Numbered from the stretch's first letter, positions 23,800 to 33,893 are shown. The stretch: DNA of 64,000 nt from Candidatus Zipacnadia bacterium (GCA_029820945.1 JALGUJ010000002.1:1-64000), one strand, 5' to 3'. Numbers and translations: made by a program. Notes: generated by a model not told the origin, from the letters alone.

Positions 23800-26700
23800 T
23801 CAGTTCACTTGGACGGTGGCCACGGCGTCCCGCTGCGAGAAGAGCTCGCGTGCCACGATCCGGTAGTCGCCGGCCGGGTCGTTGTAGGCGAGCGGGATGG
23901 GAAGCTCCACGGCTTCGTCGCCGGCGACGACCACACGGCTGAGCCACGGGAGGTCGGTCTCGCCGGCCTTCGCGGTAATCCAGAACGCGTGGAGGCCCTC
24001 GGCGCCGGGCACGGAGATCGACGCGGTGGCGACCGTGCCGCGGGCGGCGGCGCGCGGCTCGATGCTCAGGATGGGCGTCGGGACGGGCGCGTGAGTGAGC
24101 GCGAAGAAGCTCGCGCGGGAGGGGATGACCTCAGTCTCGAAGCGCCGCACCTCGCCGAGGTCCTCGGAGTTGCGCATGTCGTAGACGTGCCGGGCCTCGG
24201 GCAGCTCCACGCTGGCGACCTCCGCGTTGCCGGACTGGCGGAACAGCGCCATGATCTCGATCTCGCCGTCGCGCCAGCGAATGATCTCGATGTTGCGCAG
24301 CCGCTGCCCGGCCGCATCCTCGAGGAAGAGCGGCGGCTCGTGCTCCCCGTCGCGGCTGATGAGTTCGTACATGATCTGCGCGGCAACCTCGGGGGTGTCC
24401 TCGACTGAGAGCTTCGGGTAGCTGCCCGCGGACATGTTGAGCAGCACCGCGGCGCCCTGCCCGTAGCGGTTGGCGATGAAGATGGGCACCTCGTCGGCGT
24501 AACCAGCCGGCTCGCCCCCGGTCGCGGTGACGGTCGGGTCGATCTGCGCGCCGTCGAAGCTGAACTCGCGTTCGCCGGCGATGGTGGCCGTGGCCGATGC
24601 CGCCGGAGCCCTCCCGCCGGTCTCGATGCCGAAGACGTCGTCGAGCAGGCCCTCGGCGAGCGGCTTGCAGTGGCCGTCGTAGATGGCGGGCCGCACGTCG
24701 GCGATGACCAGACCGCCGCCGGCCACGAAGTCGCGGATGACCCGGGCCTCCTCGCGGCCGAGGGCCTCGATGCGTGGCAGGACCAGCACGCGGTAGCGAT
24801 CGGCGTCGAACTCGCCCTGGCGCAGCATGCGGTCCGTGACGTAGCGGAACTGGTAGCCGAGGTCGCGGAGGATCTCGTGGAAGGCCACGTGGCTGGACTC
24901 GTAGCTGCCGTAGGTCGTGCCGTCCTCGATCTGGCAGGCGAACTGCGACGGGTAGGAGTAGAGCATCGCGATGTCGGTGTCGAGCATCTCCGAGCGCATG
25001 AGCAGGTCGCCGAGGCCCTCGCGCACGATGCGGGTGTCGCGCTGCAGCTCCTTCACGGCCGGGAATGGCCTCAGGTCGGGCGCGATCCAGCCGTGGAAGC
25101 GGCCGATGTTGTCCCAGCGCCACCACCACACTGAGGTCATCCCGCGCGTGATCATGCGCCAGAACTTGCGGATCAGCGGATCGGGGTCCTTGTTGTAGCC
25201 CATCCAGTTCGAGCGCGGGAAGTCGGGCGGGGCGATGGAGCGGATGACCTCATCCGCCACCCCGGGATAGGGCGACCAGAACTCGTTCTCGCGCACGATC
25301 AGGTCGAGGTCGTCGCCGCCCGAGAAGCGTCCGGCGCCCTCGAAGCCGGTGCGGGCGAGCGGGTCGATGGCGGTGTACGCCTCGTCATACGCACGGCAGA
25401 ACTGGACGAAGTTGTAGGACTTGAAGGCCTGGCGGTCGAACCAGCGCGGGTAGTTGCGCTCGGCCAGCGCGTTGGCCTCCTCGTCGTCGCCCTCCTTCGA
25501 CAGGCCCACCTGCTCCCAGTCGGTGAACTCGGTGCCCCATGACGCGTTCAGCGCATCGAGGCTCTGGTATACCTCCCGGAGGTACTCCCGGTAGGCCGCC
25601 GCGCAGTGCGGGGACAGGCATGAGCCGCGGGTGGTGACCTCGTCGCCGAGCGACCAGACGTAGACGCCGTGGCGGCGGGCGGGGAGGTAGGCCTCGGCCT
25701 TCTCCTGCACATGCGCGCGCACGGCCTCCTCATCGTTCCAGCAGAACGGCTGCATGATGCCGTCCTCGGTCTTCGCGGTCATAATTCGCGTGGTGTAGGG
25801 GACCCACGAGATGTCGTTGGCCGCCACGTAGAGCGGAGGGTCCGGGGCCTGCCCGAGCTGGAGCGAGACGCCGTTCTCGGCCAGGCTCTGCTCGGCGTAG
25901 GGGGCCAGCGTGCCCTTCGGCGTGTCCCAGATCAGGAAGTGGAAGCGATCCTGCTGGCGCTTGGTGATGTGGACGTACTCGTAGGCCGAGTCGATGGTGC
26001 ACGCCGGCGCGTCACCGGGTGGGTTGCGGTAGAGCGCCGCCTCCACGCGGACGAGCATGGGCATCCACGGCTCGATCTTGAACGAGAACTCGGCCTCTCC
26101 CTGTCCGGGATTGAGGATGACGTGGCTGATGTCGCGGCCACGCGCGTCGAAGAGACCCACGCGCAGGCGGTCGTGCTCGGCGGGGCTGCCCTCGATGCTC
26201 ACGGTCCCGGAGATGTCGTCGCCGACTTCGCCCCAGTACCGGTCGAGGGCCACCTGGGCCACGATGGGGTCGGCCGTGACGGTGAAGGGCGTGCTCGTCC
26301 AGGCCTCCACCCCCGCGTCGCTAACTACCCACGCGTCGAAGTGGTACTCGCCACCGGGCAGGGAATCCACCCTCACGCTGAAGGCCCTGGCCGGCAGTGG
26401 GCGCTCCTCCAGCTCCACGCTCGGTCCGCCCGCTTTGCGCGCGCGCATCCGCACGACGGGATCGGCGCCCACGGACGCGCCGTGAGCTTCCAGCGTGAAC
26501 GTCTTCGGCGCATCCCAGCCGAACTGGCCCTCGCCGGCATCTACGCTGAGCGCCATCGTCGGCTCGTGGCCGGCCGCCCAGAGGATTGCGCGGCCCACGC
26601 GCTCGGCCCAGTAGTCGTACTCGACCTCCCAGCCGAGAGCGTAGGGGATGTCGGGTTGGGCCGGCAGGCGGATGCCGCGGCCCCGGCCGACGGCGTAGGC

Positions 26701-27228
26701 GTCGCCGACGGGCCCGCGGGCGAGAACGGGCGGCAGGTCCTCGATCCGGTTCTCGTCCTTCAACACGCGCTCGTCGTTGGAGCCGACGAAGACCAGCCCC
26801 GCGCCCTCGGTCACGGGCTTGAGCACCTTGTACTGCTGCTCGGGCGACATCTTGTCGAGCCCCAGGCTCAGGAAGACGTAGGCGTCCCACTGCTGATCGA
26901 GGAGCCGAAGCATGCGCTGCTCGCCGACCTCGCCGCCATGCCAGTGTGTGCGGGTGGTGTCCACGATGCGGGCCCAGAAGACGGCCTCGGCCTCGATCTC
27001 GAAACGCTGCATCAGCTCCACGCACTCGCGCGCCGCGACTCCGCGCCCGTTGGTGAAGAACAACACGCGGGTGCTGCCGAGCGCGTAGGGCCGTGCCCAG
27101 TCGGTGTGCGGGGTCTCGAACTCGAAGGTCAGCGCGTGATCGACCTCAAGCTCGGCGATGTCCTGCGCGGCGGCCGGTCCCAGCGACAGGGCCAGCACCG
27201 CCGAGATGCCGATGATGATGCGTGTCAT
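23800..27228 (-). CDS. Secreted GH42-like (beta-galactosidase-type) multidomain glycosidase
   Basis: A 1142-residue exported protein with signal peptide about 1-21 (AAA cleavage). Residues about 45-225 form a Rossmann-like domain resembling glutamine-amidotransferase folds; about 235-425 are Ig-like beta domains; about 430-740 form a clan GH-A TIM barrel with VYVWSLGDE (probable acid/base E530), a short Cys-x-Cys-like loop and ALNASWGTEF, all typical of GH42. Residues about 760-900 form a beta-galactosidase trimerisation-like domain, and the C-terminus is beta-rich. GH42 enzymes cleave beta-galactosides, but the substrate here may differ. The usual Asn before the acid/base Glu is Asp. It starts behind GGGAGG and is followed by its CBM9 partner. 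Confidence 0.8.
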   Translation of the reverse strand: MTRIIIGISAVLALSLGPAAAQDIAELEVDHALTFEFETPHTDWARPYALGSTRVLFFTNGRGVAARECVELMQRFEIEAEAVFWARIVDTTRTHWHGGEVGEQRMLRLLDQQWDAYVFLSLGLDKMSPEQQYKVLKPVTEGAGLVFVGSNDERVLKDENRIEDLPPVLARGPVGDAYAVGRGRGIRLPAQPDIPYALGWEVEYDYWAERVGRAILWAAGHEPTMALSVDAGEGQFGWDAPKTFTLEAHGASVGADPVVRMRARKAGGPSVELEERPLPARAFSVRVDSLPGGEYHFDAWVVSDAGVEAWTSTPFTVTADPIVAQVALDRYWGEVGDDISGTVSIEGSPAEHDRLRVGLFDARGRDISHVILNPGQGEAEFSFKIEPWMPMLVRVEAALYRNPPGDAPACTIDSAYEYVHITKRQQDRFHFLIWDTPKGTLAPYAEQSLAENGVSLQLGQAPDPPLYVAANDISWVPYTTRIMTAKTEDGIMQPFCWNDEEAVRAHVQEKAEAYLPARRHGVYVWSLGDEVTTRGSCLSPHCAAAYREYLREVYQSLDALNASWGTEFTDWEQVGLSKEGDDEEANALAERNYPRWFDRQAFKSYNFVQFCRAYDEAYTAIDPLARTGFEGAGRFSGGDDLDLIVRENEFWSPYPGVADEVIRSIAPPDFPRSNWMGYNKDPDPLIRKFWRMITRGMTSVWWWRWDNIGRFHGWIAPDLRPFPAVKELQRDTRIVREGLGDLLMRSEMLDTDIAMLYSYPSQFACQIEDGTTYGSYESSHVAFHEILRDLGYQFRYVTDRMLRQGEFDADRYRVLVLPRIEALGREEARVIRDFVAGGGLVIADVRPAIYDGHCKPLAEGLLDDVFGIETGGRAPAASATATIAGEREFSFDGAQIDPTVTATGGEPAGYADEVPIFIANRYGQGAAVLLNMSAGSYPKLSVEDTPEVAAQIMYELISRDGEHEPPLFLEDAAGQRLRNIEIIRWRDGEIEIMALFRQSGNAEVASVELPEARHVYDMRNSEDLGEVRRFETEVIPSRASFFALTHAPVPTPILSIEPRAAARGTVATASISVPGAEGLHAFWITAKAGETDLPWLSRVVVAGDEAVELPIPLAYNDPAGDYRIVARELFSQRDAVATVQVN

Positions 27229-27294
27229 GGCGCTTGCCTCCCGTTCTCGCTGCGCGCGGATGAGCGAACGAAGCGGTGGCCGCGTGACGCGCGG

Positions 27295-28476
27295 TCAGAG
27301 ATCGTAGATCAGCTCCATCAGCTTGACTTCCCACTTGAAGCTGTTGTAGACGTCGATGGACTGCAGAAGCTGCTCCTCGGCGGCGATGCCGGGCGCGCCC
27401 TGCCGGCCCTCAAGCTGCGGCGCGTACTCGTCGAGCCACTGCTGGATGAGCTCGATCTTGTCGGCCAGGGCCTCACGGGCGTGCTCGTTTGCCAGCGCGG
27501 TCTCCAGGTCCTCGCGCGCGGCCGCGACGTCGAACTCGGCCACCACGCGCGGGGTCAGGTCGATGCCGGCAAGCTCCTCGCGCACGGCGCCGGCCCGCGC
27601 CTGGATGTCGGCCAGCACCTCTTCATTCGTGCGGCCCTTCAGGTCCCAGAAGGCCATGCGCACTCTGCGGGTGTCGGACGGGAAGCTGATATCGGTCTCC
27701 ACCGCGTAGCTTCCAGGGGCGAACCGCATCTGTGCCCCTTCGACTGGAACCGCCAGCATGGCGCATGGGCCCTCACCCTCGCCCTTGGCCACGTCGAAGA
27801 TCTCGTCGTAGTAGACCGCCCACCAGTTCTCGGGCAGGGGGGCATCGACCGAAGCGCCCTGCTCGACGAGCTGCGAGGGCGTCTGGATGCGGCGCGCGCC
27901 GTCGCGCTTGTGCCACGAGGTGAAGAAGCTGGGGTAGCAGCGAAGCTTGAGGACGAGCGATTCGACCGTCTGCACGGGATCGACGGCGACCTCGACCCCG
28001 AGCCAGTCGCGGCCCGGCAGGCCGAAGAACCGCACGCGCACGTCCGCGGCCTCATCGTGCCAGACCATGTCCATGATGGCGCGCTCGCCGCTCTCGACCG
28101 CCATCATGCTGCTGATGGGGGTGGTGCCGATGTCCCGGCCGTTGATCTGGATGAAGATGAAGCCGCTGTGGTACCAGTTGCATGACGAGGGCCGGGGCAT
28201 GCCGATGTAGCCCTCCAGGGGCACCACCTTGCCGCCGTGGGCGGGGTCCACGCAGACCTTGTGCGCGATGGCGTAGGCCGCGGGGCCGAAGCCGAAGACC
28301 GAGTGGAGTTCGCGGATGAGGTGGCCCTCATGCTCGCCGCCCGTGCCTCGCCGCTCCTTCGGCGGGTTCACGGTGACGGTCGCGCCGGTGCCTTCCTCCT
28401 GGGCCCATGCAGCCGGAGCCATGAGAGCGACGAACACGCCGAGGACCATCCACTGCGGACCGCGCCGGAGGCACAT
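27295..28476 (-). CDS. Secreted beta-rich protein of unknown function
   Basis: A 393-residue exported protein; a signal peptide with an Arg-rich n-region ends at AWA near residue 25. Residues about 45-290 are beta-rich with conserved-looking Trp/Gly segments (NWYHSGFIFIQING, MVWHDEAADVRVRF). The same layout occurs in the first 330 residues of the large protein at 52663-57201 (NWYWQGFIKW, VEYVWDTPKVRARLRF), so this appears to be a stand-alone version of that domain. The last 90 residues are helical and end in FKWEVKLMELIYDL. It is co-directional with the GH42-like gene 66 bases downstream. It may be a glycan-binding partner of that enzyme; no named family was recognised. Confidence 0.7.
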   Translation of the reverse strand: MCLRRGPQWMVLGVFVALMAPAAWAQEEGTGATVTVNPPKERRGTGGEHEGHLIRELHSVFGFGPAAYAIAHKVCVDPAHGGKVVPLEGYIGMPRPSSCNWYHSGFIFIQINGRDIGTTPISSMMAVESGERAIMDMVWHDEAADVRVRFFGLPGRDWLGVEVAVDPVQTVESLVLKLRCYPSFFTSWHKRDGARRIQTPSQLVEQGASVDAPLPENWWAVYYDEIFDVAKGEGEGPCAMLAVPVEGAQMRFAPGSYAVETDISFPSDTRRVRMAFWDLKGRTNEEVLADIQARAGAVREELAGIDLTPRVVAEFDVAAAREDLETALANEHAREALADKIELIQQWLDEYAPQLEGRQGAPGIAAEEQLLQSIDVYNSFKWEVKLMELIYDL

Positions 28477-28737
28477 TGCTGACCACTCCCCTGGTTATGC
28501 CGCACCAGAAGGTAGTTCGCTGTGGAAGCGGGCGAATCCTTTGCCTGCATGGTCCGCGCGCAAGGCAGGGACCGCCCGCCCACTCGCCGAAGCTGTCGCG
28601 AGATGGCGGGATGGCAGGGAGCGCTGTTCGGGAGGCGCGGACGATGGTGCGGAGCGGGACGGTCGGGCTGCTGGCAGGGCCGGCATGTGCCGTGGGATGC
28701 AGGTCGCCACAGTGCCCCCAGATGGCCGGCAGGCCTT

Positions 28738-30072
28738 TCAGAGGACCACGCCTTGGCGCAGCAGGTGGTCTCGCAGCAGGCCGACGGGCAACTCCCGCGG
28801 GTGCAGTCCCTCCCGGACGCTAAGGGCGGCCGCAGTGCCGGCGGCCTGGCCCATGGCCATGCACGCCGGGATCATGCGTGCCGAAGCGCGGGCTTCATGC
28901 GTTCCGGAGAAGCAACGCCCGGCTACGAGCAGGTTCTCGACCTGCTTCGGCACCAGACTGCGAAACGGGATGGAGTAGGAAACGCCCGGTTCCAGCGCAC
29001 GCCCCTCGTGCTCGGGCTTCTCTCCGGGCACAACACCATGGGTATCGATCCAGCAGGCGTAGCGGCAGATGCCGTCTTCGAAGTCGCGGCCTTCCATTAC
29101 GTCGTCCGGCGTCAGCGTGTACTCACCTCGGATGCAGCGCGTCTCTCGCACACCCAGCAGGGAGGCCGTGGCGGCGAGGCTGGCGCGTTCCCAGCCGGGG
29201 ACACGCCCCTTCATGAAGTGCAGGTTGCGCCAGATCTCGCGCCTTGCCCCAATCGCTGCCTGCGTGATGTCGCGAGCGTTCGTGCCGTCCATGCCGTGAG
29301 CGTGCGACGCATTGAAGTACGTCTCGTCCTCTCGCAAGAGGTTGTCCGTACCGGAGTGGACGCGGTTGGGGGCGATCCCGTTCGCCGATCTGAGGCGCCG
29401 GGCTTCGTCCGTTAGCTCGGCATAGTGGGCGGCGGTGTATGCTCCGGCCCGGGCGAAGTCGAGGTTATGGACCTTGCTCAGCAACCCGATTGGTTGCATC
29501 AGTCCATCGCTCTCCCGCCCCTTCCCGCACGGAGCACCGGCGCGTGCTGCGATGTCGGCGTCGCCCGTGCCGTCCACGATACAGCGAGCAAGCACGGCCT
29601 GCCTCCCGCTCTTGTTCTCAACGACGATGCCGCGCAACTCATTGCCCTGCATGACGACATCGGTGACGAGTGTCTGGAGAAGCACGTCAACGCCGGCCTG
29701 CTCGATCATGTCGTCGAGGAGCACCTTCAGCGCCTCAGGGTCGAAAGGCACCCAGTAGCGGTCGGGGTCATCGTGTGGACACGGGACGGGCAGGTGCGCA
29801 GCGCCCCACCGGACGAGAGTCTCGACCACCTCCCACGGGATGCCGCGGAGGATGATCTTCTCCTGGTCGTGATACGGCCCCAAACGGTTCATCATGCCGC
29901 TTGTGGCCTGGCCGCCGAGACAAAGCTGGTTCTCGAGGAGAATGACGCCGGCCCCCGCCCTTGCGGCGGCCAACGCCGCTCCAACCCCGGCCGGGCCGCC
30001 GCCGCATACGGCCACGTCTACATCAGCGCACACGGGGATCTGCCGGGACTCCTCTGTCAGCGTTCGGGTCAT
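28738..30072 (-). CDS. FAD-dependent oxidoreductase (FAD_oxidored type)
   Basis: A 444-residue flavoprotein without a signal peptide. The N-terminal Rossmann fold shows the FAD-binding pattern VAVCGGGPAGVGAALAAARAG with E47 for ribose binding and LCLGGQATSGM directly after. A second FAD-contact motif, CIVDGTGDADIAARAG, lies in the middle, and the C-terminal SARMIPACMAMGQAAGTAAAL closes the FAD site. Proteins of this type are common beside bacterial sugar-degradation genes, but the oxidised substrate is rarely known. The start follows AAGGAGC with eight bases spacing. About 255 bases separate it from the upstream beta-helix gene. Wobble positions are less GC-rich than in region 1. Confidence 0.85.
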   Translation of the reverse strand: MTRTLTEESRQIPVCADVDVAVCGGGPAGVGAALAAARAGAGVILLENQLCLGGQATSGMMNRLGPYHDQEKIILRGIPWEVVETLVRWGAAHLPVPCPHDDPDRYWVPFDPEALKVLLDDMIEQAGVDVLLQTLVTDVVMQGNELRGIVVENKSGRQAVLARCIVDGTGDADIAARAGAPCGKGRESDGLMQPIGLLSKVHNLDFARAGAYTAAHYAELTDEARRLRSANGIAPNRVHSGTDNLLREDETYFNASHAHGMDGTNARDITQAAIGARREIWRNLHFMKGRVPGWERASLAATASLLGVRETRCIRGEYTLTPDDVMEGRDFEDGICRYACWIDTHGVVPGEKPEHEGRALEPGVSYSIPFRSLVPKQVENLLVAGRCFSGTHEARASARMIPACMAMGQAAGTAAALSVREGLHPRELPVGLLRDHLLRQGVVL

Positions 30073-30241
30073 CTGCTTGCTCCTTGCCGTGGTGGCTTGG
30101 GCTCTGCTCGTGGGAGTACCTGGTGGCCGGGATCCAGCCAGCCGGGCTCTCGGGGATTCTCAAGTAGTCGATGGCGCCTCATGCTGCTCGCCGGATGTGG
30201 TCCACGCTAGAAGCGCAGCCGGAAACCCGGAATATCGGCCT

Positions 30242-30259
30242 GATGCGTTGGGACGCATC
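30242..30259. terminator. Hairpin downstream of the beta-helix gene
   Basis: A perfect 7-base stem, GATGCGT and ACGCATC, encloses a TGGG loop about 70 bases beyond the stop of the minus-strand beta-helix gene. There is no T-run, so intrinsic termination is uncertain. The rest of 30073-30328 shows nothing I can identify apart from the ribosome binding site of the FAD gene. Confidence 0.3.
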
Positions 30260-30328
30260 CACGCAGAGGCGTCTCAGAGCCGCGTAGCGCGTTCCGCTTT
30301 CTGGGCGAAAGACTTTCCGGCCAAGCTT

Positions 30329-33079
30329 CTAATCAAAGATACGCGGGTCGGTCGTTACCGCGATCAGATCCAGGTACAGTGACTCCCGCGGGGTGAGCTT
30401 GAGGACATGCTCCCCGGCCTGCAGGCTGAAGGGCTGCAGGCAGGTCAGGCTCTGCCTTCGGTTGTGTGCCACCATGGACCAGGTCCATGAGGTGTCGCTG
30501 CGGAGGCTGGCCTGCTCCAGTGGCTGGTCATCCAGGCAGAAGAACAGGGAGTCGTGAGACCCGACCGGTTCCTCCGACCGCACGCGCATGAGCACGACGT
30601 AGCTCCCGTCGGCAGGCACGGTGAAGCGATACTCCGTGGGTTCGCCGTCCCTTGGGCCGGCAACGAGGACGCACTTCGCGCCCGAGGCCAAGTCGTCCGG
30701 AACTACCTCATGCGCGGTTCCGCCGGAGGGCTCTTCGGCCTCCATGTATGCCACGAAGGCTCCATCGCTGGCGGGCTTCACCGGAGGCACATAGTCTGTC
30801 GTGGCGTACACCGTGACAGGGCGCGAGTAGCCGTTGGCCAGCCTGACGAGGAAGGCCCCCCGGTAGACCTTGCGGTCCCTCATCCGGTCGGGGACGACGC
30901 TCACGGTGAACTGCACCGTCTGCCCCGACTGAAGGACGCCCTGGTCCGGGGTGACGGTGAACCAGTCAAATGCCTCGTTTTGAGCGATCCGGTAGGCGCT
31001 GGAGAACCCGGGGCCCGACACCTCGGCCGTCACTGATTCCTGGACGCCCGCCCGCACCTCATCCGCGGAGAACTCAAGCTGATACCGATCCAGATAGACG
31101 GGTATCGGCCGCTCCGGCAGCACCATTGCGGAGCCGGCGGCGATGGCTCCGATGTCAATTCCGCTGCCCGTTGCGGGCGCGAAGTTGTCAATCGCCGTCC
31201 CGTGCCCAACGGCCTCCGACGTTGCCGAGGGCTCAAAGAGGCCTGCTGAGGCATCCACGAACTCCGGTGCGCCCAGGATGCCGTGGGGTTCGGCGATACT
31301 GTCCTCCGTGGACAGCAGGTTGTAGTCACACTCGGAGTGGACCGACTGCGCAATTCCGCGGATCGCCCTCCTGCCGGCGAAGATGTTGTTCCTGGCTACA
31401 ACGCGCAGGTTCTGCCGCAGGCTGAGATCACTTCCGCCCCCGTAGCAGGTGTTGTTGAAGATGAACGACACGGCGCTGGGGCCGTTGGCGTAGGAGGAGG
31501 TCTTGATGGTCTGCCCCGCGATGCCGCGCTCGTCTCCCATATTGACCAGCAGGTTCTGGAAGACGTAGGAGGGGCTGGACATGCAGCCCTGGATGCTTAC
31601 ACCACACAGGCACCCCTCGAACTTGTTGCGGAAGACACGGACGTTCGTCTGCCCGCCGTCAATCTCCAATGCGTCATCGTTGGCGAAGCAAATGAAGTTG
31701 CCGTAGATGTCCGCATCCCGGTTGAACCCGCCGTCGAGATCAAAGTTGCCTGCCCCCTCGACGGCATCGTTCCAGCGATGCAGGTCGCTGCCCACGAAGT
31801 CGTTGTAGCGCAGCACGGTGGACTGAGGCTTGTCAATACCCACCGCCTGCGGGCCGGCGGGGTGGGAGTAGTACCATGAGTTAGCTGTAGAGACCGGGTC
31901 GTGGATGTAGCAGCGCTCCACCACCGTGCCGATGCTCTTGCTGATGCGGATGGCGCTGTCCCAGTTGATGGCGGCGCCGTCCTCGGTGTAGAACTTCCCG
32001 TCGAGGTCGAACCTCTGGGTACCGATCCGGCCCCAGTCGGCGATGTCGCAATTGACGATCCTGACGTACTCACACCTCTCGATCGCAATAGCGTCCTTGT
32101 GCCCTCCGCGCAGCATCAGTCCGTCGAGAATGATGTACTTCGCTTTCCTCAACTCGATGAGAGGGCTCTGGCGGTCGTTTTGCAGCACGAAGCCCTCTCG
32201 GGCAGTGTATCGGATCCAGCCGTCCGGCGAACCGGCCTCGCTGATCACCAAGTTGCCATCGAAGTTGCCCTCATCGAGCACAACCGTCCTGGCGATCGGG
32301 ACGTGGCTGCTCCATGTCGTGAAGTCGGTCCGGCCCAGGACCTGTCCGTCGCCCCCCACCAGCTCCAGCTCGTACGAGGTGTCCTCTTCGAGGTTGACGA
32401 TGCTGCCACGGTACATGCTGTCTTCCGGGAAGTACGCGGGCCGGAACGCGCTCTGCCAGTCGCCACCCGTGCGGCGGTAGCGCATGTGCAGGGCCTCCAG
32501 CTCCGGGCTGGTGAAGTACACTGAGCAGGCATTGAACAGAGGAACTGCGCAGAAGGGCGGCACGTCCAGCTTCACGTTCCCCCCGGAGTTCCGCTCCTCA
32601 ATGAGCGCCTGCTCTTGCTCGGTGGGCTTCTCAGCGAACTTGACATACGTGTAGGTGATGCTCTCGCCATCGCCACTGGCGTACAGGCAAGTCTCGATGT
32701 CCATCACGCCGCTCCAGCCGAACTCGCCGCGCATGTCAACGGCGTACAGACCGGGCCGGTCAATCCTGATCGCGACACGCTTGTCGTACGGATCCCGCCG
32801 AATCAGCTTGACCTCTCCTCGATCCGAGACGGCCGCGACCTCGACCAGGAAAAAGGGGGTTCGGTCAACATCAACAGTGAAGACCCGGCCGGCAGTGACC
32901 CAGTTCGGCTCGCCCTCGGCATCCTCGAGGTGCAGGCTTCCCGTTTCGGTGGTGATCCGTCCCGGCGTCGAGTCAAAGAGCCTCCATCCGCCCTGGGAGA
33001 AATCGTCCACGAGTTGCGCGTGGAGCGGGGATGCTGACAGGACCAGCGCAATGAGCGGCCAGCAACGAGCAGCTCGCAT
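30329..33079 (-). CDS. Secreted right-handed beta-helix protein with C-terminal CBM-like domain
   Basis: A 916-residue exported protein. Its start is placed at 33079 because a GGAGG lies eight bases upstream and the next 22 residues form a good signal peptide ending LHA. Residues about 25-180 are beta-rich; about 265-620 form parallel beta-helix repeats (YIILDGLMLRGG, YVRIVNCDIADWG, VRVFRNKFEGCL, VSFIFNNTCYGGG). About 640-770 are Ig-like, and about 775-916 resemble a CBM6/35 sandwich (YMEAEEPSGG ... GEHVLKLTP). Beta-helix proteins include polysaccharide lyases, pectinases and epimerases; no diagnostic catalytic set was recognised. The frame stays open upstream into the truncated gene at 33080-33763. 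Codon choice is less GC-biased than in neighbours. Confidence 0.8.
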   Translation of the reverse strand: MRAARCWPLIALVLSASPLHAQLVDDFSQGGWRLFDSTPGRITTETGSLHLEDAEGEPNWVTAGRVFTVDVDRTPFFLVEVAAVSDRGEVKLIRRDPYDKRVAIRIDRPGLYAVDMRGEFGWSGVMDIETCLYASGDGESITYTYVKFAEKPTEQEQALIEERNSGGNVKLDVPPFCAVPLFNACSVYFTSPELEALHMRYRRTGGDWQSAFRPAYFPEDSMYRGSIVNLEEDTSYELELVGGDGQVLGRTDFTTWSSHVPIARTVVLDEGNFDGNLVISEAGSPDGWIRYTAREGFVLQNDRQSPLIELRKAKYIILDGLMLRGGHKDAIAIERCEYVRIVNCDIADWGRIGTQRFDLDGKFYTEDGAAINWDSAIRISKSIGTVVERCYIHDPVSTANSWYYSHPAGPQAVGIDKPQSTVLRYNDFVGSDLHRWNDAVEGAGNFDLDGGFNRDADIYGNFICFANDDALEIDGGQTNVRVFRNKFEGCLCGVSIQGCMSSPSYVFQNLLVNMGDERGIAGQTIKTSSYANGPSAVSFIFNNTCYGGGSDLSLRQNLRVVARNNIFAGRRAIRGIAQSVHSECDYNLLSTEDSIAEPHGILGAPEFVDASAGLFEPSATSEAVGHGTAIDNFAPATGSGIDIGAIAAGSAMVLPERPIPVYLDRYQLEFSADEVRAGVQESVTAEVSGPGFSSAYRIAQNEAFDWFTVTPDQGVLQSGQTVQFTVSVVPDRMRDRKVYRGAFLVRLANGYSRPVTVYATTDYVPPVKPASDGAFVAYMEAEEPSGGTAHEVVPDDLASGAKCVLVAGPRDGEPTEYRFTVPADGSYVVLMRVRSEEPVGSHDSLFFCLDDQPLEQASLRSDTSWTWSMVAHNRRQSLTCLQPFSLQAGEHVLKLTPRESLYLDLIAVTTDPRIFD

Positions 33080-33763
33080 GGCATGTGCCTCCATAATGCA
33101 TACAGGAGTGGGACCGGGGTCTGGGCGCGTGCGCGCGCCCGGTGCATCCGCTTCTGTCGAGAGAACCGACCGTACTCCTGTTTCGCCAGCAGGAGGCCCC
33201 GACCTGCCCTGCTCGGTGCGGATGCCCACCACGTGCGCGCCCTCGATGGGCCGGCCATCCGGCCCGGTGACCGTTCCGGCGAAGAAACCCTCCTGCCTGA
33301 CCTCGGGCGGGTCGATGTCCGAGTCAGGCGGGCCCTCGACGACCTCGAAGCCGAAGCGGTCCCGGTTCCTGGCGGGCTCGATCGTCCGGCAGTTGATCTT
33401 GATGCGGTAGCGAGTGCGGCCGTCGGCCTCGGCCAGCCCGATGTTGCCGCAGTAGTAGATGGTGCAGATGGCGTTCTCGGGGTCGTGCGGCTCGACGAAG
33501 CTGATCGACCACAGCCAGCGGTGCCTGGCGGCGTTGGCGCAGCGCACCTCGGCCACGTCGAAGCCGCCACCGGTCTCGGCGTCCGCGTCACCGAGGTCAT
33601 CGGAGCTGATCAGCTCCGGCGACCCGGCGACGTCGGGTCGGGTGTCCAGCCGGCGCTCGACGTCATCAGGCAGGCCGTCACCGTCGGCCTCGTGGGCGAA
33701 GCTCGGCGCGACAGGACATGCGAGGAGAGCCAGCGACAGAGCAAGAAAGAGATTAGAGCGCAT
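33080..33763 (-). pseudogene. 5' remnant of a secreted calcium-motif/CarboxypepD-reg protein
   Basis: From ATG 33763 there is a signal peptide (LFLALSLALLACPVAPSFA), a thrombospondin-type-3-like calcium loop (EADGDGLPDDVE), a beta-rich segment with SISFVEPHDPENA and the start of a carboxypeptidase-regulatory domain (GTVTGPDGRPIEGAHVVG). About 195 residues in, recognisable protein sequence ends and becomes Pro/Arg-rich. The frame then runs without a stop into the next gene, past that gene's own ribosome binding site and signal peptide. A second internal signal peptide argues against a real 1180-residue fusion. I read this as a gene whose 3' part was lost when the beta-helix gene, or a larger segment, was inserted or when the region was deleted. 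Confidence 0.6.
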
Positions 33764-33873
33764 CAGAACCGCAGAGATGATCTGACCCCCCTGGTGCACC
33801 GTCTGTTCGCGCACCTCATGCTGCTGATACGGACGTTCCCCCTCCCGGGCGGGTGGTTCCACCGGCCGCACAT

Positions 33874-33893
33874 TGTATTGCTATCACAATACA
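33874..33893. promoter_or_regulatory. Inverted repeat, possible operator/promoter
   Basis: TGTATTG and CAATACA flank a 6-base spacer in an AT-rich island of otherwise very GC-rich DNA. It lies about 110 bases upstream of ATG 33763. Reading leftward, a TTGACG at 33905-33910 could be a -35 element, but no convincing -10 is seen at the right distance. The shape fits a dimeric repressor site; the regulator is unknown. Confidence 0.4.

Noticed and set aside
25669-28185. Long + strand frame across two minus-strand secreted-protein genes
   Set aside because: It spans parts of two genes that each have signal peptides and domain motifs, so it is a shadow.
30329-33763. A single fusion protein covering the truncated gene and the beta-helix gene
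   Set aside because: A second signal peptide with its own GGAGG site starts at 33079, and the sequence between the two parts looks noncoding.
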